Shown: positions 7,608 through 16,322, numbered from the stretch's first letter. The stretch: DNA of 30,443 nucleotides from Phytophthora sp. 'mugwort' (GCA_033558025.1 JAUCEF010000066.1:1-30443); one strand, 5' to 3'. The notes: generated from the letters alone by a model not told the origin. Translations and numbers: made by a program.

Positions 7608-8070
7608 ATGAATAAATTAAGACCGAGAAATAAAATATGTTTTCAAAATAATAGGAACATACATAAAAATTTAAACTTATTAAAATTAAAATCAAAAAAA
7701 TGGAATTTATTTAAAAAAAAATTAAGATATCGAAAAGAAATAAAACCTGAAAAACGTAAAAAATTTTTTCAAAAAAGATTATTTGAAAAACAACAATTTC
7801 GGAATTTTTATGGATGTATTCATGAATATCAATTAAAAAATTTATTTCAAAAATTATTAAAAAAAGATAATAAAATAAATATCTTTAAAAAATTTGTAAT
7901 TTTATTAGAAAGTCGCTTAGATATAAATCTTGTAAGATTAAAATTAGTTATAAACTATTTTTCAAGCAAAACAATTAATTAATCATAAAAAAATTAAGGT
8001 TAATAATAAAATTATAAGTAAATCTAATTTTATATTACATAAAGGTGATATTATTCATATTATTAAATAA
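7608..8070 (+). CDS. rps4: Ribosomal protein S4, N-terminal and S4 RNA-binding domain (frameshifted)
   Basis: S4 is a primary 16S-binding assembly protein. The start MNKLRPRNKICF and the block LFEKQQFRNFYG are S4-like. From residue 100 the S4 RNA-binding domain is visible: LESRLDINLVRLK, then, after a frame change at the AAAA at 7968-7971, QLINHKKIKVNNK and LHKGDIIHI (family pattern RLD.V.R....RQ...H..I.VN......GD.I). One extra A in that run explains the shift. The frame then ends at TAA 8068-8070, two bases before the ATG of the next reading frame, which appears to hold the C-terminal end of the same protein. Confidence 0.9.
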
Positions 8071-8072
8071 AT

Positions 8073-8825
8073 ATGCAAAAGGATAATAAAAATTTTCAAA
8101 GAAATAAAAATTCTCAAAAAAACGAGGGTTTTCAAAAAAATAGAAATTCTCAAAAAAACGAAGGTTTTCAAAAAAATAGAAATTTTCAAAAAAATAAAAA
8201 TTCTCAAAAAAACGAAGATTTTCAAAGAACTAGAAATTTTCAAAAAAACGAAGATTTTCAAAGAACTAGAAATTTTCAAAAAAATGAAGGTTTTCAAAGA
8301 ACTAGAAATTTTCAAAAAAATGAAGGTTTTCAAAAAAATAGAAATTTTCAAAAAAATGAAGGTTTTCAAAAAAATAGAAATTTTCAAAAAAATGAAGGTT
8401 TTCAAAAAAATAGAAATTTTCAAAAAAATAGAAATTTTCAAAAAAATGAAGGTTTTCAAAAAAATAGAAATTTTCAAAAAAATGAAGGTTTTCAAAGAAC
8501 TAGAAATTTTCAAAAAAATAATAGTTTGAAAGGAGATAAAAAATTTTATAAACAGCATTTTAATCAAGAAAAGAATAAATATTCTTCTTCTTATAAACGT
8601 TATAATAAATATCCTTATCAAAAAAATAACAAATATTCTTATAAAAATAATATTTATTATATTTTAGGTGAAAAAAAACCATCAAAACCTTTAATAACTT
8701 CTTATTTACATAGAAATAAAAAAATAAAAACAGGTATGTTTTTTAAAGAACCTTCTTATAAAACAATTTTATATCCTTTTCATTTAAATTTAAAATTAAT
8801 TAATGAATATTTGAAAAAAAAATAA
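8073..8825 (+). CDS. Hexapeptide-repeat protein, probable C-terminal part of S4
   Basis: 250 residues in three parts. Residues 7-150 are about 24 copies of a six-residue repeat, N/G/D-F-Q-K/R-N/T-E/R/K. Residues 151-195 are Lys/Tyr/Asn-rich. Residues 196-250 (with TSYLHRNKKIKTGMFFKEPS and LYPFHLNLKLINEYLKKK) resemble the end of mitochondrial S4 proteins of plants and protists, which finish with a ...L..P...EIPYP......L..EYY. pattern. It begins right after the S4 RNA-binding domain. One added A in the run at 8065-8067 would join the two frames, so this may be a repeat-expanded linker plus the S4 C-terminus. A separate gene is the alternative. Confidence 0.6.
   Translation: MQKDNKNFQRNKNSQKNEGFQKNRNSQKNEGFQKNRNFQKNKNSQKNEDFQRTRNFQKNEDFQRTRNFQKNEGFQRTRNFQKNEGFQKNRNFQKNEGFQKNRNFQKNEGFQKNRNFQKNRNFQKNEGFQKNRNFQKNEGFQRTRNFQKNNSLKGDKKFYKQHFNQEKNKYSSSYKRYNKYPYQKNNKYSYKNNIYYILGEKKPSKPLITSYLHRNKKIKTGMFFKEPSYKTILYPFHLNLKLINEYLKKK
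8091..8522 (+). repeat. 18-bp coding tandem repeat (about 24 copies)
   Basis: Units such as TTTTCAAAAAAATGAAGG alternating with TTTTCAAAAAAATAGAAA. Later copies are nearly identical, while early copies differ (ttct for tttt, acg for atg), showing expansion or homogenisation in the 3' part. Each unit encodes six residues, so the frame is kept whatever the copy number. Confidence 0.93.
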
Positions 8826-8844
8826 AAATTTAAACCATTTATAT

Positions 8845-10449
8845 GGTTTAAGTATAAATAATAATAAAAGCATTAAGTGGATGCCTTGGCATTAATTTGA
8901 TTTTTAGGACGTAAAAAATGCGAAAAGTTTTATTAAATAATATTTTATTTTGAAATAAAAATTTCCTAAAGAAAACTTTTTTTTTGTGAAAATTTTAAAA
9001 ACAGTGAATTGAAATATCTAAGTAACTGTTAAAAAAATCAAACGAGATTCCGTTAGTAATGACGAGTGAAAATGGAAATTAGGTTTATAAAAATAAAAAA
9101 ATATTTGAAAAATTTTGAAAAATTTACTTAAAAAGGTGAAAGTCCTGTAGAATAATAATTGTTTTTATAATAGTAAAAAGGGTTATGTGTAAGCCTTTTT
9201 GAATATTGGGGAACCACCCTCAAAACCTTTTAAAAATTAATGATCGATAGTGGACAAGTACTGTAAAGGAAAGGTGAAAAAGAACTTTTGAGTTTGAAAT
9301 AATTCTGAAACTTAATGTTAACAATCAATTGAAACTTTTTTAAAAAGTAACAGTGTACCTTTTGCATAATGGGCCAGCAAGTTTATTTTTATAGCAAGCT
9401 TAATTTAATAAAGTAGGCGTAGATAAATCAAGTTTTAAAAAGCTTTTTAGTTATATAAATAAGACCCGAAACTGAGTGATCTAACCATGAACAGATTGAA
9501 AAATAGGTAAAACTATTTGAAGGATCGAACTCACATATGTGGCAAAATATGGAGATGATTTGTGGTTAGGAGTGAAAGGCTAATCAAACTCAGAGATAGC
9601 TGGTTTTCCGCGAAATCTATTGAAGTAGAGCATTTAAAATCTTTTTTTGGGGTAGAGCACTCATTGAGCTAGGGGGTGTAAAAACTTACTGAATTCTTGG
9701 AAACTCCGAATACAAAAAAAAGTAATTTAAATAGACAGACATTAGGCGCTAAGGTCTTTTGTCAAAAGGGAAACAGCCCAGATTGATCGCTAAGGTCTCT
9801 AAATAATATTCTAAGTGAAAAAGGAAGTGAAAAAATGATTACAACCCATAGGTAGGCTTGGAAGCAGCCATCCTTTAAAGAAAGCGTAATAGCTCATTGG
9901 TCTAGTTTTTTTGCGCCTAAAATGTATCGAGACTTAAGAAATTTACCGAAGCGGCAAGTTTTATTTTTAATAAAACGGTAGCGGAACATTCTGTATGTTA
10001 ATAAAGATATATTGTGAAATATGTTGAAGATATCAGAAAAGAAAATGCTGGCATTAGTAACAAAAAATAACGAATATAAATCGTTATCACCGTAAATCCA
10101 AGGGTTTCTATGTTAAGATGTATTACATAGAGTGAAACGGCCCCTAAGAAAGATTTGACGAAAGCAGATTTTGATGGGATAATTTTTAAATTAAATTTTT
10201 TTAAAAAAGTGACAAAAATTTTTAATTTTTCAGGAAATAGCTTTTTTAATTAAAAACCGTACCCTAAACCGACACAGGTGGATAGGTCGAGTAGACTAAG
10301 GTGAATGAGAGAACTATATTGAAGGAACTCGGCAAAATGACTTTGTAACTTCGGGATAAAAAGTACCTAATTATTTTTAATAATTAGGTGTCACAAAATA
10401 GGGGGTTGCGACTGTTTAATAAAAACTTAGGACTCTGCTAAATGGTAAC

Positions 10450-10487
<38 letters not shown>

Positions 10488-10545
10488 ATTAAAAGGAAAT
10501 GTTTGCGCATTAAATGGAAGTCCCAGTAAACGGCGGCCGTAACTC

Positions 10546-10602
<57 letters not shown>

Positions 10603-11038
10603 TGTAACGACATCCCCGCTGTCTCCAATATAGACTCAGTGAATTTGAATTATCCGTGAAGATGCGGATTTTCTATAGTTAGACGGAAAGACCCCGTGAA
10701 CCTTTACTACATCTTTATATTGTTATTTTATCTAATATGTGTAGTATAAGTGGTAATCTTTTAAACCTTTACGCTAGTAAATTGTATAGATATTCTTGAA
10801 ATACCACTCTTATTAAAATAAATAACTAATATTTTTTAAATAGACATTGTATGGTTGGTAGTTTGACTGGGGCGGTCACCTCCTAAAGAGTAACGGAGGT
10901 GTACAAAGGTAAGCTCAAATTGGATAATATTATCAATTGTAGAGCATAATGGTAAAAGCTTGCTTGACTGTAAGATAGACATATCAAACAGGGACGAAAG
11001 TCGGTCATAGTGATCCGATAATTCTTTGTGGAAAGATT

Positions 11039-11081
<43 letters not shown>

Positions 11082-11159
11082 GACTCCTAAGAGCTCCTAT
11101 CGACGGAGTCGTTTGGCACCTCGATGTCGACTCATCACATCCTGGAGCTGAAGAAGGTT

Positions 11160-11199
<40 letters not shown>

Positions 11200-11495
11200 T
11201 TGGGTTTAGAACGTCGTGAGACAGTTTGGTTCCTATCTTCTATAGATATTTTGAAAAATGCAAGAATCTAACTCTAGTACGAGAGGACCGAGAAGGGTAA
11301 ATCTCTGGTGTATCGGTTGTTGAGAGGCATAGCCGAGTAGCTAAATTTATTTTGGATAATTACTGAAAGCATCTAAGTAAGAAACCATTCTTAAAAATTT
11401 TTCATATAAAAACTGTAAAAGATGATTACATTAATAGGTTTTAAGTATAAGTATTGTAAAATATTTAGCTTAAAAATACTAAAAGTTTTAAAAAT
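8845..11495 (+). rRNA. rrnL: Large-subunit ribosomal RNA (mitochondrial 23S)
   Basis: Universal landmarks occur in order: GTGGATGCCTTGGCA near 8875 (5' end), GGGGATAACAGGCTGATG near 11065 (peptidyl transferase region, domain V), and AGTACGAGAGGACCGAG near 11277 (sarcin-ricin loop). The gene is about 2.65 kb, bacterial-like but trimmed and AT-rich. No intron is apparent: conserved domain IV-VI blocks are contiguous. Ends are estimated by position relative to these landmarks and may be off by some tens of bases. It lies between rps4 and a run of five tRNAs. Confidence 0.95.
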
Positions 11496-11509
11496 TAAAA
11501 TATAATTAT

Positions 11510-11581
11510 TTCTTTGTAGCTCAACGGTAGAGCAAATGGCTGTTAACCATTAGGTTGTAGGTTCAAATCCTATCAAAGAAG
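11510..11581 (+). tRNA. trnN: tRNA-Asn (GUU)
   Basis: Acceptor TTCTTTG/CAAAGAA, D arm GCTC-AACGGTA-GAGC, anticodon loop CTGTTAA, T arm GTAGG-TTCAAAT-CCTAT. It follows rrnL closely. Confidence 0.94.
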
Positions 11582-11593
11582 TTTTATATTTTA

Positions 11594-11682
11594 GGTCGAA
11601 TAGCCAAGTCAGGTTTAAGGCAGTAGTTTGCTAAACTATCAGTTAATTTATTAACTCGTGGGTTCAAATCCCACTTCGACTT
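11594..11682 (+). tRNA. trnS: tRNA-Ser (GCU)
   Basis: Acceptor GGTCGAA/TTCGACT, anticodon loop TTGCTAA giving GCU, a long variable arm (AGTTAA..TTAACT) and T arm GTGGG-TTCAAAT-CCCAC. Confidence 0.94.
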
Positions 11683-11706
11683 ATTTTATTAATAAAGTAT
11701 TAATAA

Positions 11707-11778
11707 GATGATGTAGTTTAATGGTAGAGCGTGGGAATCATAATCCTAATGTTGTAGGTTCAAATCCTACCATCATTA
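11707..11778 (+). tRNA. trnM: tRNA-Met (CAU, elongator)
   Basis: Acceptor GATGATG/CATCATT, anticodon loop ATCATAA, T arm GTAGG-TTCAAAT-CCTAC. Taken as the elongator because the other two CAU tRNAs look like Ile and initiator types. Confidence 0.75.
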
Positions 11779-11790
11779 ATTATCTTTAAA

Positions 11791-11865
11791 CGGAAGGTAG
11801 CATAGTCTGGCTAATGCGTCTGTTTTGGGAACAGAAGATCAAAGGTTCAAATCCTTTTCTTCCGA
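11791..11865 (+). tRNA. trnP: tRNA-Pro (UGG)
   Basis: Acceptor CGGAAGG/TCTTCCG, anticodon loop TTTGGGA giving UGG, anticodon stem TCTGT/ACAGA, T arm AAAGG-TTCAAAT-CCTTT. Confidence 0.95.
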
Positions 11866-11883
11866 AAAAGGAAGAAAATATAA

Positions 11884-11955
11884 GATGAGATAGAGTAATA
11901 GGTAACTTATCAGGCTCATAATCTGAAGATGTAGGTTCAAATCCTACTCTCATCA
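11884..11955 (+). tRNA. trnfM: tRNA-fMet (CAU, initiator)
   Basis: The anticodon arm TCAGG-CTCATAA-TCTGA and the D arm TAGAGTAATAGGTAACTTA are very close to plant mitochondrial initiator tRNA. The acceptor GATGAGA/TCTCATC is fully paired, unlike bacterial initiators, which have a mismatch at 1-72. T arm GTAGG-TTCAAAT-CCTAC. Confidence 0.78.
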
Positions 11956-11977
11956 TTTTAAAATTAATATATAATTT

Positions 11978-12349
11978 ATGATTCAAATTCAAACTAAATT
12001 AAAAGTAAATGATAATAGTGGTATTAAAATAGGACAATGTATAAAAATTTATAAAAAAAAAATTGGAAAAATTGGGGATACAATTTTAATTTCTGCTAAA
12101 AAATTACGTTTAAATCAAAAAAAAAAAATTAAAATAATTAAAGGAGATTTATTTAAAGCTTTAATTATACATACAACATATCAAAAAAAAAGTACAATAG
12201 GTAATATAATAAAATTTGATAAAAATTGTATAATTATTTTAAATAATCAAAATAAACCCCTAGGAACACGTATATTTGGTCCGATTACTTCTGAATTTCG
12301 GAAGAAAAAAAATTTCAAAATATTAGCATTAGCTTCAAATATTTTATAA
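11978..12349 (+). CDS. rpl14: Ribosomal protein L14
   Basis: 123 residues, the normal L14 length. L14 lies at the subunit interface. The N-terminus MIQIQTKLKVNDNSGIKIGQC matches the family MIQ..T.L.VADNSGA....C, and the end NKPLGTRIFGPITSEFR matches the conserved P.GTRIFGP...ELR. The pair rpl14-rpl5 keeps bacterial order but has been moved away from rpl16 and rps14 to the far side of rrnL. Confidence 0.97.
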   Translation: MIQIQTKLKVNDNSGIKIGQCIKIYKKKIGKIGDTILISAKKLRLNQKKKIKIIKGDLFKALIIHTTYQKKSTIGNIIKFDKNCIIILNNQNKPLGTRIFGPITSEFRKKKNFKILALASNIL

Positions 12350-12355
12350 AAATAT

Positions 12356-12883
12356 ATGAAAAAAAATTTACAAATCCATTATCAAAATATTACTATATAC
12401 GATCTTTTAACAAAATTAAATTTTAAAAATATATTTGAAATACCTAAAATAAGTAAAATATGTTTAAATATTGGTTTTAAAAACGCTAATATTGAAAAAA
12501 AAAAATTAATTAATATAATTTTACTTTTAAAATTAATAACAAATCAAAAACCTATAATAACAAAATCAAAAAAAAATAATATTTTTTTAAAAATCAAAAA
12601 AAATTCAATTATAGGTTGTAAAATAACTTTAAGAAAAAAAAATATTTTTAATTTTTTAGAAAAAATTTTGATTTTTCTTTTTCAAAATTTAACTAAAATA
12701 AATTTTAATTTTAAAAATCAAAATATTTTAAATTTTCAAATTCGAAATATTTTAGATTTTTTTGAATTAAAAACTGAATTTTTAAAATTCAAAGATATAC
12801 CTCCAATAGATGTTTCTATTCATACAAATGCAAAAAATCATTATGAATTATTTTTATTATTAAATTCACTATTTTTATTATAA
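12356..12883 (+). CDS. rpl5: Ribosomal protein L5
   Basis: 175 residues. L5 contacts 5S rRNA and the P-site tRNA in the central protuberance. Signatures: the N-terminal IPKISKICLNIGF (P.I.KI..N.G) and the central NQKPIITKSKKN (GQ.P..T.A.K.), then IIGCKITLRKKN (G...TLR). The C-terminal IPPIDVSIHTNAKNHYEL matches the family GMDI...T.A....E. It sits 6 bases after rpl14. A retained L5 makes a mitochondrial 5S rRNA plausible, though none is firmly seen in the window. Confidence 0.95.
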   Translation: MKKNLQIHYQNITIYDLLTKLNFKNIFEIPKISKICLNIGFKNANIEKKKLINIILLLKLITNQKPIITKSKKNNIFLKIKKNSIIGCKITLRKKNIFNFLEKILIFLFQNLTKINFNFKNQNILNFQIRNILDFFELKTEFLKFKDIPPIDVSIHTNAKNHYELFLLLNSLFLL

Positions 12884-12896
12884 AAATAATTTATTA

Positions 12897-12968
12897 GCAA
12901 AAATAGCTCAATGGTAGAGTATAACCTTGCCAAGGTTAATGTTGAGGGTTCAAATCCCTTTTTTTGCT
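12897..12968 (+). tRNA. trnG: tRNA-Gly (GCC)
   Basis: Acceptor GCAAAAA/TTTTTGC, D arm GCTC-AATGGTA-GAGT, anticodon loop TTGCCAA, T arm GAGGG-TTCAAAT-CCCTT. Confidence 0.94.
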
Positions 12969-12974
12969 TAATTC

Positions 12975-13051
12975 AAATAAATGTACCCAAAGGCAGTATT
13001 TGGTATTTCCATTTTTTAATTAGGGAATAATATTAGTATTGACATTTATTT
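12975..13051. ncRNA. Candidate structured RNA of about 77 nt (unidentified)
   Basis: A perfect 10-bp closing stem joins AAATAAATGT (12975-12984) and ACATTTATTT (13042-13051). Inside are a hairpin CCAAA-GGCAGTA-TTTGG (12987-13003) and a hairpin TATTTCC/GGGAATA (13004-13010 with 13023-13029, one G-U pair). A weak third stem AATA/TATT follows (13029-13040). It resembles neither a standard tRNA (no TTCAAAT-type T loop) nor a recognisable 5S sequence. It fills the spacer between trnG and orf176. The strand is not decided. Confidence 0.4.
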
Positions 13052-13068
13052 ACTTCTTTATAAAAATT

Positions 13069-13599
13069 ATGATTTTTTTTAACATTATTAAAAGGATATT
13101 TTTTGCTTATAATCTATATAAAATTATACAAGATATATTAAAAATACATCCTAAATTTTTTCAAAATATTTTTAAATTTATTTTAATTCTTTTACCTCTT
13201 GAAATAACTTTATTAGAAGATTTTATAGATTTAGAGACTGAGGCTGAGGAAGCTGCTTTAAAAAAAGAAGAAAAACCTAAAAGTATTTTAAAAAGAATTG
13301 ACGATAATATGCCAACTATTTTCGTTTTTTTTTTTTTATCTTTTTTGTTTTATTTATTTCTAGATGCTTTTTTTTTTGATAGCGACAATTTCCCAAGCGA
13401 TTTTCCTAGTAATTTTTCAACTGATTTAAATTTTGATTCAGATAGTGACTCTTTACCAAAACCACCAAAAAGAAAAATTACAAGATCTGGAAATCCTCTG
13501 AATCTATATAGATATTTTCATTATTTAGATGTTGAAACAGGTGAACGTATAGATGATATCGATCGATTAGATCCTGATACTTATGAAATAGTGGATTAA
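13069..13599 (+). CDS. orf176, unknown acidic membrane protein
   Basis: 176 residues from the ATG at 13069. The frame stays open to a TTG at 13039, but that lies inside the structured element, so ATG is preferred. I do not recognise it. Two hydrophobic segments are seen (about residues 36-52 and 82-102), separated by an acidic/Lys-rich stretch (LETEAEEAALKKEEKPK). The second is followed by DSDNFPSDFPSNFS and a Ser/Asp-rich region, then a soluble tail ending in DRLDPDTYEIVD. The acidic composition and richer codon mix differ from the Lys/Asn-rich ribosomal genes around it. The TM-then-SDFP layout recurs in orf137. Confidence 0.65.
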   Translation: MIFFNIIKRIFFAYNLYKIIQDILKIHPKFFQNIFKFILILLPLEITLLEDFIDLETEAEEAALKKEEKPKSILKRIDDNMPTIFVFFFLSFLFYLFLDAFFFDSDNFPSDFPSNFSTDLNFDSDSDSLPKPPKRKITRSGNPLNLYRYFHYLDVETGERIDDIDRLDPDTYEIVD

Positions 13600-13660
13600 T
13601 TTATTCCACTTTTTCTTTTTTAAAACAATAATAAACATTTTTTAAACAATAAAAATATAC

Positions 13661-13732
13661 GTGATTATAGATTAATTGGTAAATCCTTTATCTTCCAAGT
13701 AAATATTATGGGTTCAAATCCCATTAATCACA
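13661..13732 (+). tRNA. trnG: tRNA-Gly (UCC)
   Basis: Acceptor GTGATTA/TAATCAC, anticodon loop CTTCCAA giving UCC, T arm ATGGG-TTCAAAT-CCCAT. Together with trnG(GCC) it covers all Gly codons. Confidence 0.92.
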
Positions 13733-13749
13733 TATTTAAAATATCTTTA

Positions 13750-13833
13750 GGAGAAATGGCTGAGTGGTTAAAAGCGGCAGACTGTAAATTTGTTGAAATA
13801 TTTTCTACGTAGGTTCAAATCCTACTTTCTCCA
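13750..13833 (+). tRNA. trnY: tRNA-Tyr (GUA)
   Basis: Acceptor GGAGAAA/TTTCTCC, anticodon loop CTGTAAA, long variable arm as in bacterial-type tRNA-Tyr, T arm GTAGG-TTCAAAT-CCTAC. Confidence 0.95.
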
Positions 13834-13880
13834 ATAAAGATCTAAAAAAAAAAAAGGATAAACAAATTAAAAAAAGGATA

Positions 13881-13930
13881 AAAAGATAAAATATCTTTAA
13901 ATAGTTAAGTTAAAAAGATATTTATCTTTT
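13881..13930. repeat. Inverted repeat / hairpin upstream of rrnS
   Basis: AAAAGATAAAATATCTTT (13881-13898) pairs with AAAGATATTTATCTTTT (13914-13930), 17 bp with a single bulged A, loop of 15 bases. It could be a transcription terminator after trnY, a processing site or a replication structure. Confidence 0.8.
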
Positions 13931-14060
13931 CAACAAAAAATTCAAAAACATATTTAGGGGGGGATCCTTTTCAAAAAATAATATTTTTTTTTCGTGATAC
14001 AAAGAAATTTTTATTAATAACTAATTGAATTTTTAAAAATTAAAAAATTTTAATCCTTTA

Positions 14061-14116
14061 AGACAATATAAGACAATATAAGACAATATAAGACAATATA
14101 AGACAATATAAGACAA
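14061..14116 (+). repeat. 10-bp tandem repeat (AGACAATATA)n
   Basis: Five identical AGACAATATA units followed by a partial sixth (AGACAA), ending about 80 bases before the start of rrnS. The exact identity of the copies implies recent slippage or expansion. Confidence 0.97.
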
Positions 14117-14195
14117 AAATTAATATAAGAATGTTATAATATTAAATTTTTAAATATTTGTTATTTTAAAAATTAATATTAAATAATTAATATAA

Positions 14196-15056
14196 AACTT
14201 AAATAGAGTTTGATCCTGGCTCAGAATAAATGCTATCGGTATGCTTAACACATGCAAGTTGAATGTTTTTAAAACATAGCGAACGGGTGAGTAACACGTG
14301 AATTATCTACCTTTTAATTCAGAATAATTATTTTTATAAAAATACTGAATAAATTAATTAAAGTTTTTAACGTTAAAAGATGAGTTTGCGCAAGATTATG
14401 GTAGTTGGTAGTTTAATAGACAACCAAGCCTATTATCTTTAGCTGGTTTGAAAGAATGATCAGCCACATTGGGACTGAGACACGGCCCAAACTTTTTTAA
14501 AGGCAGCAGTGGGGAATTTTGGACAATGAGCGGAAGCTTGATCCAGCAATACCGAGTGGGTGATGACGGCTAATTAGGTTGTAAAGCTCTTTCATTAAGG
14601 AGGAAAATGACAGTACTTAAAAAAGAAGTTCCGGCTAATACCCGTGCCAGCAGCCGCGGTAATACGGGAGGAGCGAGCATTATTCGGGATGATTAGGCGT
14701 AAAGGGTTTGTAGGTAGTTTTTTAAGTTGAAAGAAACAAATTAAAGCTCAACTTTATACATTTTTTCAAAACTGATAAACTGGAGTATAAATAGAGGATA
14801 ATGGAATTTCTATTGGAGTGATAAAATACGTTGATAATAGAAGGAAGACCTATGGCGAAGGCAATTATCTGGGTATATACTGACACTGAGAAACGAAAGC
14901 TTGGGTAGCGAACGGGATTAGAGACCCCGGTAGTCCATGCTGTAAACGATGAGTGCTAATATTTAGAATTTTTAGATATAACAGCTAACGCGTTAAGCAC
15001 TCCGCCTGAAAAGTATAATCGCAAGATTGAAATTCAAAGGAATTGACGGGAGTCTA

Positions 15057-15088
<32 letters not shown>

Positions 15089-15705
15089 AATACGCGCAGA
15101 ACCTTACCAACTCTTGCTAATTTTTATTTAAAATTTTTATATAAAAAACAGGTGTTGCATGGCTGTCGTCAGCTCGTGTTGTGAAATGTTTGGTTAAATC
15201 CTTTAACGAGCGCAACCCCTATGATTAGTTACTAATTTATTATAAATAGATAAAAGTACTCTAATGAAAAAATTAATGATAGGTTAATGGAAGGTGGGGA
15301 TGACGTCAAGTCTTCATGGCCCTTATGAGTTGGGCTACACACGTGCTACAATGATAATTACAATGAGAAGCAATAATGATATAAGTTGGAGCAAATCTTC
15401 AAAAATTATCTTAGTTCGAATTAAGGGCTGAAACTCGCCCTTATGAAGTTGGAATCGCTAGTAATCGCAGAACAGCATGCTGCGGTGAATATGTTACTGG
15501 ACTTTGTACACACCGCCCGTCACATCAGGGAAGTTGATTGTTTTTAAAATAATTTTTAATTCTTTTATAAAATTTAATAATTATTTAAATAAAATAATTT
15601 AAAATTTTTATAAAATAAATTATAATTCCTAAAAAGTGGTTAGTAACTTTGATGAAGTCGTAACAAGGTAGTCGTAGGGGAACCTGTGTCTGGAAGAGAT
15701 CTTTA
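14196..15705 (+). rRNA. rrnS: Small-subunit ribosomal RNA (mitochondrial 16S)
   Basis: Landmarks in order: AGAGTTTGATCCTGGCTCAG at about 14205, GTGCCAGCAGCCGCGGTAAT at about 14646 (530 loop), GATTAGAGACCCCGGTAGTC near 14918, ACACACCGCCCGTCACATC near 15508 (decoding site), and GTCGTAGGGGAACCTG near 15671. Length is about 1.5 kb, bacterial-like. The 3' end reads TGGAAGAGATCTTTAAG with no CCTCC, so the anti-Shine-Dalgarno is missing, in line with the absence of ribosome binding sites before the genes. Ends are estimates. Confidence 0.96.
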
Positions 15706-15734
15706 AGCATTCTTAAATTAAAATTAAAAGTCTT

Positions 15735-15806
15735 AGGAAAATAGTTTAATTGGTAAAATCATAGTCTCCAAAATTATTGTTATGGGTTCAAGTCCCATTT
15801 TTCCTG
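15735..15806 (+). tRNA. trnW: tRNA-Trp (CCA)
   Basis: Acceptor AGGAAAA/TTTTCCT, anticodon loop CTCCAAA giving CCA, T arm ATGGG-TTCAAGT-CCCAT. CCA reads UGG only, unless C34 is modified, which argues against UGA being a regular Trp codon here. Confidence 0.93.
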
Positions 15807-15947
15807 TTTATTATAAAATATTATAAATCAAAAAAATTTTATAATATCTGAAATTAATTAAATTCAAGTTATAAAAATAAAATTTTATTTAAAATACTTT
15901 TTAATCAAAGGGAATTTAAATTTAGATTTATAATATTTTATAATAAA
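15807..15947. repeat. Perfect 23-bp inverted repeat
   Basis: The 23 bases at 15807-15829 (beginning TTTATTATAAAA) are the exact reverse complement of 15925-15947 (beginning GATTTATAATAT), with a 95-base loop between. The arms start directly after the trnW 3' end. Confidence 0.9.
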
Positions 15948-16252
15948 TATAGTTTTATATGTTTAAAATAAAAATATTATTATAAATATTCAATTTTAAA
16001 ATTACTCCATTATTCCTAAAAAAATATTCATAAACAGATTAATTAATGTTTATATTAAGAAAACATTCTCAATATTAAATAATTTTAATTTATTAGTTAA
16101 TATTATTGATTAATCGTTAAATGAATACTCTTTAAATAATTATTATTTCATTTTTATTATATTCTACATTAATATTTATTATTGTATATAAAAACATTTT
16201 AAAAATAATAGATTATTTAATATAAATTATTTTAATTTTTAAAAAATTTTAT

Positions 16253-16322
16253 ATTCTTTAAGAAAAAAAAAAAATAATTCAATTATTTTTACAATATAAA
16301 TAATAAAATTTATATTTTTTCT
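16253..16322. repeat. Left arm of a long-distance inverted repeat
   Basis: The 46-base core at 16275-16320 matches the reverse complement of 19858-19903 with two mismatches, and looser similarity extends through the flanking A-run and TTCTT ends. The two arms enclose cox2, the TatA-like ORF, cox1 and orf137. Confidence 0.8.

Larger units (their letters stand above)
13834..14195. other. Noncoding region upstream of rrnS
   Basis: 362 bases without a gene between trnY and the small-subunit rRNA. It holds a purine-rich stretch with repeated AAAAAGGATAAA-type words (13850-13890), a near-perfect 17-bp inverted repeat, an isolated run of seven G (13957-13963) in otherwise AT-rich sequence, and a 10-bp tandem repeat. 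This is the most feature-rich noncoding stretch in the window and a reasonable place for a promoter or control region for the rRNA. Confidence 0.6.

Noticed and set aside
8091..8522. CRISPR-like array
   Set aside because: The units are contiguous with no unique spacers, and they encode a repeat protein.
8284..8529. Second plus-strand open frame within the repeat
   Set aside because: An out-of-frame reading of the same repeat with no independent sequence.
8055..8621. Long open frame on the minus strand over the repeat (Ile/Phe/Leu/Lys-rich)
   Set aside because: It is the antisense shadow of the 18-bp coding repeat; the plus frame continues into non-repeat sequence with an S4-like end.
11786..11992. 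Minus-strand open frame over trnP and trnfM
   Set aside because: It is antisense to two well-formed tRNA genes and extends into rpl14; its protein reflects the tRNA sequence.
13039..13068. TTG start for orf176
   Set aside because: It lies within the closing stem of the structured element, and an ATG is available at 13069.
14061..14116. Mobile element or CRISPR remnant
   Set aside because: Simple 10-bp slippage repeat with no spacers, no flanking ORF and no target-site signs.
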